Positions 61,632 to 64,000 of a DNA stretch of 64,000 bases are shown here, piece after piece. Numbering within the stretch: position 1 is the stretch's first letter; each line of letters opens with the position of its first letter. The notes under the pieces were generated by a model. That model was not told where the DNA came from and did no database searches. It was given only the letters and a program-made list of their open reading frames with translations. The position numbers were made by a program, and so were the translations under genes. Source of the DNA: an uncultured Desulfovibrio sp. (lineage in GTDB: Bacteria; Desulfobacterota; Desulfovibrionia; Desulfovibrionales; Desulfovibrionaceae); NCBI GenBank assembly GCA_937926875.1, contig CALBAX010000134.1, positions 229,122-293,121 on the forward strand. Direction: 5' to 3'.

Positions 61632-61823
61632 GACGAAAGAGGACGCGGATGCGGACGGACGACGGCACAGGCCGGAGAGGACAAAGGGCCCCGGGACGGC
61701 AAAGCGCCTCGCGGCTTGGCAAAAACGACGGCACAGCGTATATTCTGCTCCTCGCGATGGCAACCCGCCGTCGCCGTCCCGCCCTGCGGGACGCCCGTTC
61801 ATCTCGATGCTTCGGAGAAATCT

Positions 61824-63323
61824 ATGGACATCCGTTTTCAATGCCTCGGCCCCGACCAGTGGAAGGCCGAGATTCTCATAGTGCCTGTCTGCCAGGGCGA
61901 GAACATGCTGGAAGCCTGCCCCGCTCTGGACAAGGTGGCGCCCTGGCTGGCCATCGCGCCCGCCATGCGCGATTTCCAGGGCAAGAAGGGCCAGCAGGCC
62001 CTGCTGCACGGCCATCCCGAACTGCGCGTGCCGCGCGTGCTGGCCATCGGCCTGGGCGCCCGTGAAGACCTGACCACGGACGACATCCGCACGGCCGTGG
62101 CCACCGGTGTGCAGCGCGCCCACGAACTGGGCCTGGAATCCATCCTGCTGCTGGAACCCCAGCTGGCCACCCTGCCCGGCGGCCGTGAGCGCCTGGTGGA
62201 AGAAAGCGTCTACGCCGCCTGCCTGGCCCTGTACAAATACGATCTCAAAAAGCCCGCCAAGGACGCCCCCGCGGCGCCCCAGTGGCTGGCTGTGGCCTTT
62301 GAGGGCGATTTCGTGCCCGACGGCGGCCAGCAGGCCGCCCGCCGTGGCGAACGCGCGGCCGAGGCCGTGTGCCTGGCCCGCCGTCTGGACAACACGCCGT
62401 CCAATCTGCTCTCTCCCGCCCTGCTGGCCGAAGAAGCGCAGAAGCTGGCCGCCGATGCCGGCCTCAAGTGCACCGTGCTGGACGAAAAGGATCTGGCCGA
62501 AGCCGGCATGAACTGCCTGCTGGCCGTGGGCCAGGGCTCTGCCCGTCCGCCGCGCCTCATCGTGCTGGAGCACGCTCCCGAAGGCCATGAGCAGGAAAAG
62601 CCCCTGGTGCTGGTGGGCAAGGGCATCACCTTCGATACCGGCGGCATCTGCCTCAAGCCCGCTGCCAACATGCACGCCATGAAGGGCGACATGAGCGGGG
62701 CCGCCGCCGTGCTGGCCACGCTGGTGGCCTGCGCCGGGGACGAGCTGCCCCGCCGCGTGGTGGGCATCATGGCCTGCGCTGAGAACATGCCCGGCGGCAA
62801 TGCCATGCGCCCCGGTGACGTGGTGCGCGCCGCTTCCGGTGATACCGTGGAGATCCAGAACACCGACGCCGAAGGCCGCCTGGCCCTGTGCGACGCCCTG
62901 GATTATGCCCAGAAGCAGTGGACGCCCGCGGCCGTGGTGGACATCGCCACCCTGACCGGCGCCTGCGCCGTGGCCCTGGGCACGCAGGTGGCGGGCCTGT
63001 TCTGCGATGACGACGCCCTGGCCGAGCACATCCGTGCCGCCGGTGCCGTGGGCGGTGAGAATTACTGGCCCCTGCCCCTGTGGAAGGGCTACGAAGACAA
63101 CCTCAAGAGCGAGGTGGCGGACATCTGCCACATGGGCCCGCGCGAAGGCGGGGCCATCCACGCGGCGCTCTTCCTCAAGCATTTCGTGCGCGAGGGCGTG
63201 CGCTGGGCGCATCTGGACATCGCCGGCGTGGACTGGGCGACCAAGAAGACGGCGCTCTGCCCCGTGGGTTCCACGGGCTTCGGCGCCCGCACCTTGCTGG
63301 AACTGGCGCGTGGAGGCGTATAA
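61824..63323 (+). CDS. pepA: Leucyl aminopeptidase (M17)
   Basis: The 499-residue protein has an N-terminal domain (MDIRFQCLGPDQWKAEILIVPV) and the M17 catalytic domain: VGKGITFDTGGICLKP, MKGDMSGAAAVLATL, the signature NTDAEGRLAL, and IATLTGACAVALG with ADICHMGPREGGAI and WAHLDIAGVDW. It binds two metal ions and removes N-terminal residues. The ATG at 61824 follows a cggaga site. Its stop is directly followed by cobA (taaatg). Confidence 0.96.
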   Translation: MDIRFQCLGPDQWKAEILIVPVCQGENMLEACPALDKVAPWLAIAPAMRDFQGKKGQQALLHGHPELRVPRVLAIGLGAREDLTTDDIRTAVATGVQRAHELGLESILLLEPQLATLPGGRERLVEESVYAACLALYKYDLKKPAKDAPAAPQWLAVAFEGDFVPDGGQQAARRGERAAEAVCLARRLDNTPSNLLSPALLAEEAQKLAADAGLKCTVLDEKDLAEAGMNCLLAVGQGSARPPRLIVLEHAPEGHEQEKPLVLVGKGITFDTGGICLKPAANMHAMKGDMSGAAAVLATLVACAGDELPRRVVGIMACAENMPGGNAMRPGDVVRAASGDTVEIQNTDAEGRLALCDALDYAQKQWTPAAVVDIATLTGACAVALGTQVAGLFCDDDALAEHIRAAGAVGGENYWPLPLWKGYEDNLKSEVADICHMGPREGGAIHAALFLKHFVREGVRWAHLDIAGVDWATKKTALCPVGSTGFGARTLLELARGGV

Positions 63324-64000
63324 ATGAAGGTCTATCTTATCGGAGCCGGTCCCGGCGATGCCGGGCTGCTGACCCTGAAGGGCCGTGACGCGCTGGCCTG
63401 CGCGGACGTGGTGGTCTATGACGCACTGGCCAACGATTCGCTGCTGGGCCATGCCCGCCCCGATGCGGAACGCATCTACGTGGGCAAGGTGGCGGGCAAC
63501 CATGCCCTGCCCCAGCACGAGATCAACGCCCTGCTGGTTCGCAAGGCCAAGGAAGGCAAGGTGGTGGCCCGCCTCAAGGGCGGCGACCCCTACATCTTCG
63601 GCCGCGGCGGCGAAGAAGCCGAAGAACTGCTGGCCGCCGGCGTGCCCTTTGAGGAAGTGCCCGGCATCAGCAGCACCATCGCGGCCCCGGCCTATGCGGG
63701 CATCCCGCTGACCCACCGCAACTTCGCCTCGTCGGTGACCATCATCACCGGCCACGAGAACCCGGACAAGCCCGGCTCCGTGCACAACTGGAAGGCCCTG
63801 GCCGCCAGCGCCTCCACCCTGGTCTTCGTCATGGGCATGAAGAACCTGCCCGACATCGCCCGGCACCTGCTGGACGCGGGCATGGATCCCGACACCCCGG
63901 CCGCCCTGGTCTACCGCGGCACCACGCCCTGCCAGCGCAGCCTGGTGGCCACCATCTCCACCCTGCCCCAGGCCGCCGTGGACAACAAATTCAGCAATCC
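63324..64000 (+). CDS. cobA: Uroporphyrinogen-III C-methyltransferase, N-terminal part (runs off window)
   Basis: About 225 residues are inside the window. Visible are VYLIGAGPGDAGLLTLKG, DVVVYDALAND, VARLKGGDPYIFGRGGEE, VPGISS, GIPLTHR and FASSVTIITGHE, all SUMT/CobA motifs. It makes precorrin-2 from uroporphyrinogen III with two SAM. This feeds siroheme (needed for dissimilatory sulfite reductase) and B12 (cobB at 45 kb). In Desulfovibrio it is often fused to HemD, but the window ends before that could be seen. It starts on the base after the pepA stop. Confidence 0.95.
   Translation, partial: MKVYLIGAGPGDAGLLTLKGRDALACADVVVYDALANDSLLGHARPDAERIYVGKVAGNHALPQHEINALLVRKAKEGKVVARLKGGDPYIFGRGGEEAEELLAAGVPFEEVPGISSTIAAPAYAGIPLTHRNFASSVTIITGHENPDKPGSVHNWKALAASASTLVFVMGMKNLPDIARHLLDAGMDPDTPAALVYRGTTPCQRSLVATISTLPQAAVDNKFSN

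Noticed and set aside
60123..61823. Upstream extension of the pepA frame
   Set aside because: The extended part is antisense to hemW and shows no aminopeptidase sequence; the start at 61824 gives family length.

Overview
The window is GC-rich, densely coded bacterial chromosome with the gene content and order of a sulfate-reducing Desulfovibrio-like member of the Desulfovibrionaceae. This is inferred from the F0-only ATP synthase operon (atpI/atpB/atpE) next to rex, the rplU-rpmA-obgE and proB genes nearby, the 2-oxoacid:ferredoxin oxidoreductase operon, a stand-alone AICAR formyltransferase and several small proteins typical of that family. I cannot name the species.

Layout. 1-1117 is the right end of an integrated element. 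It carries one AT-rich gene (135-929), which I read as a degenerate FtsZ/tubulin-fold protein, and it ends in a displaced 3' half of tRNA-Ser(GCU) that I interpret as an att site. 1192-2440 is a decayed strip holding a frameshifted Fic pseudogene. 2490-12144 holds a YczE-type membrane protein, cyclopropane fatty acid synthase, an exported protein, folD, a large periplasmic-sensing EAL protein, eno and coaX. 12506-13219 is an AT-rich, probably acquired gene with a uracil-DNA-glycosylase-like look. 13454-22210 holds a YhcC-type radical SAM protein, the rod-shape operon mreB-mreC-mreD-mrdA-rodA, a GAF protein and gap. 22598-27048 (minus) holds a HEAT protein, a split LysO exporter, an Ala/Pro-rich protein, coaBC and a lipoprotein. 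27256-31346 holds queA and korDABC. 31662-38181 is mostly minus strand: DUF805, proB, a MerR regulator facing a SnoaL protein and psd, an exported protein, obgE, rpmA and rplU. 38549-43462 holds an RNA m5U methyltransferase, the F0 operon and rex. 43831-47852 holds a nitroreductase, cobB and the AICAR formyltransferase.

The most interesting locus is 48711-54097. Three tightly packed genes encode (i) a fused nucleotidyltransferase/choline-type kinase, (ii) a membrane-anchored CDP-glycerol glycerophosphotransferase-like protein and (iii) a fusion of a YidC/Oxa1 membrane domain to an alkaline-phosphatase-superfamily phosphotransferase with a threonine nucleophile. Together they look like a self-contained pathway that activates a small phospho-substituent, builds or loads it on a carrier, and transfers it at the cell surface. 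The remainder (54407-64000) holds purA, holB, an exported protein, asnS, a nucleoside deaminase, hemW, pepA and the start of cobA.

A family of G-rich palindromic intergenic repeats occurs about nine times (13.3, 22.5, 31.4, 44.4, 44.7, 55.7, 57.1, 59.4 and 60.4 kb). It punctuates gene ends and is probably a lineage-specific mobile or terminator-like repeat. All functional assignments rest on reading the translated sequence; no database search was possible.
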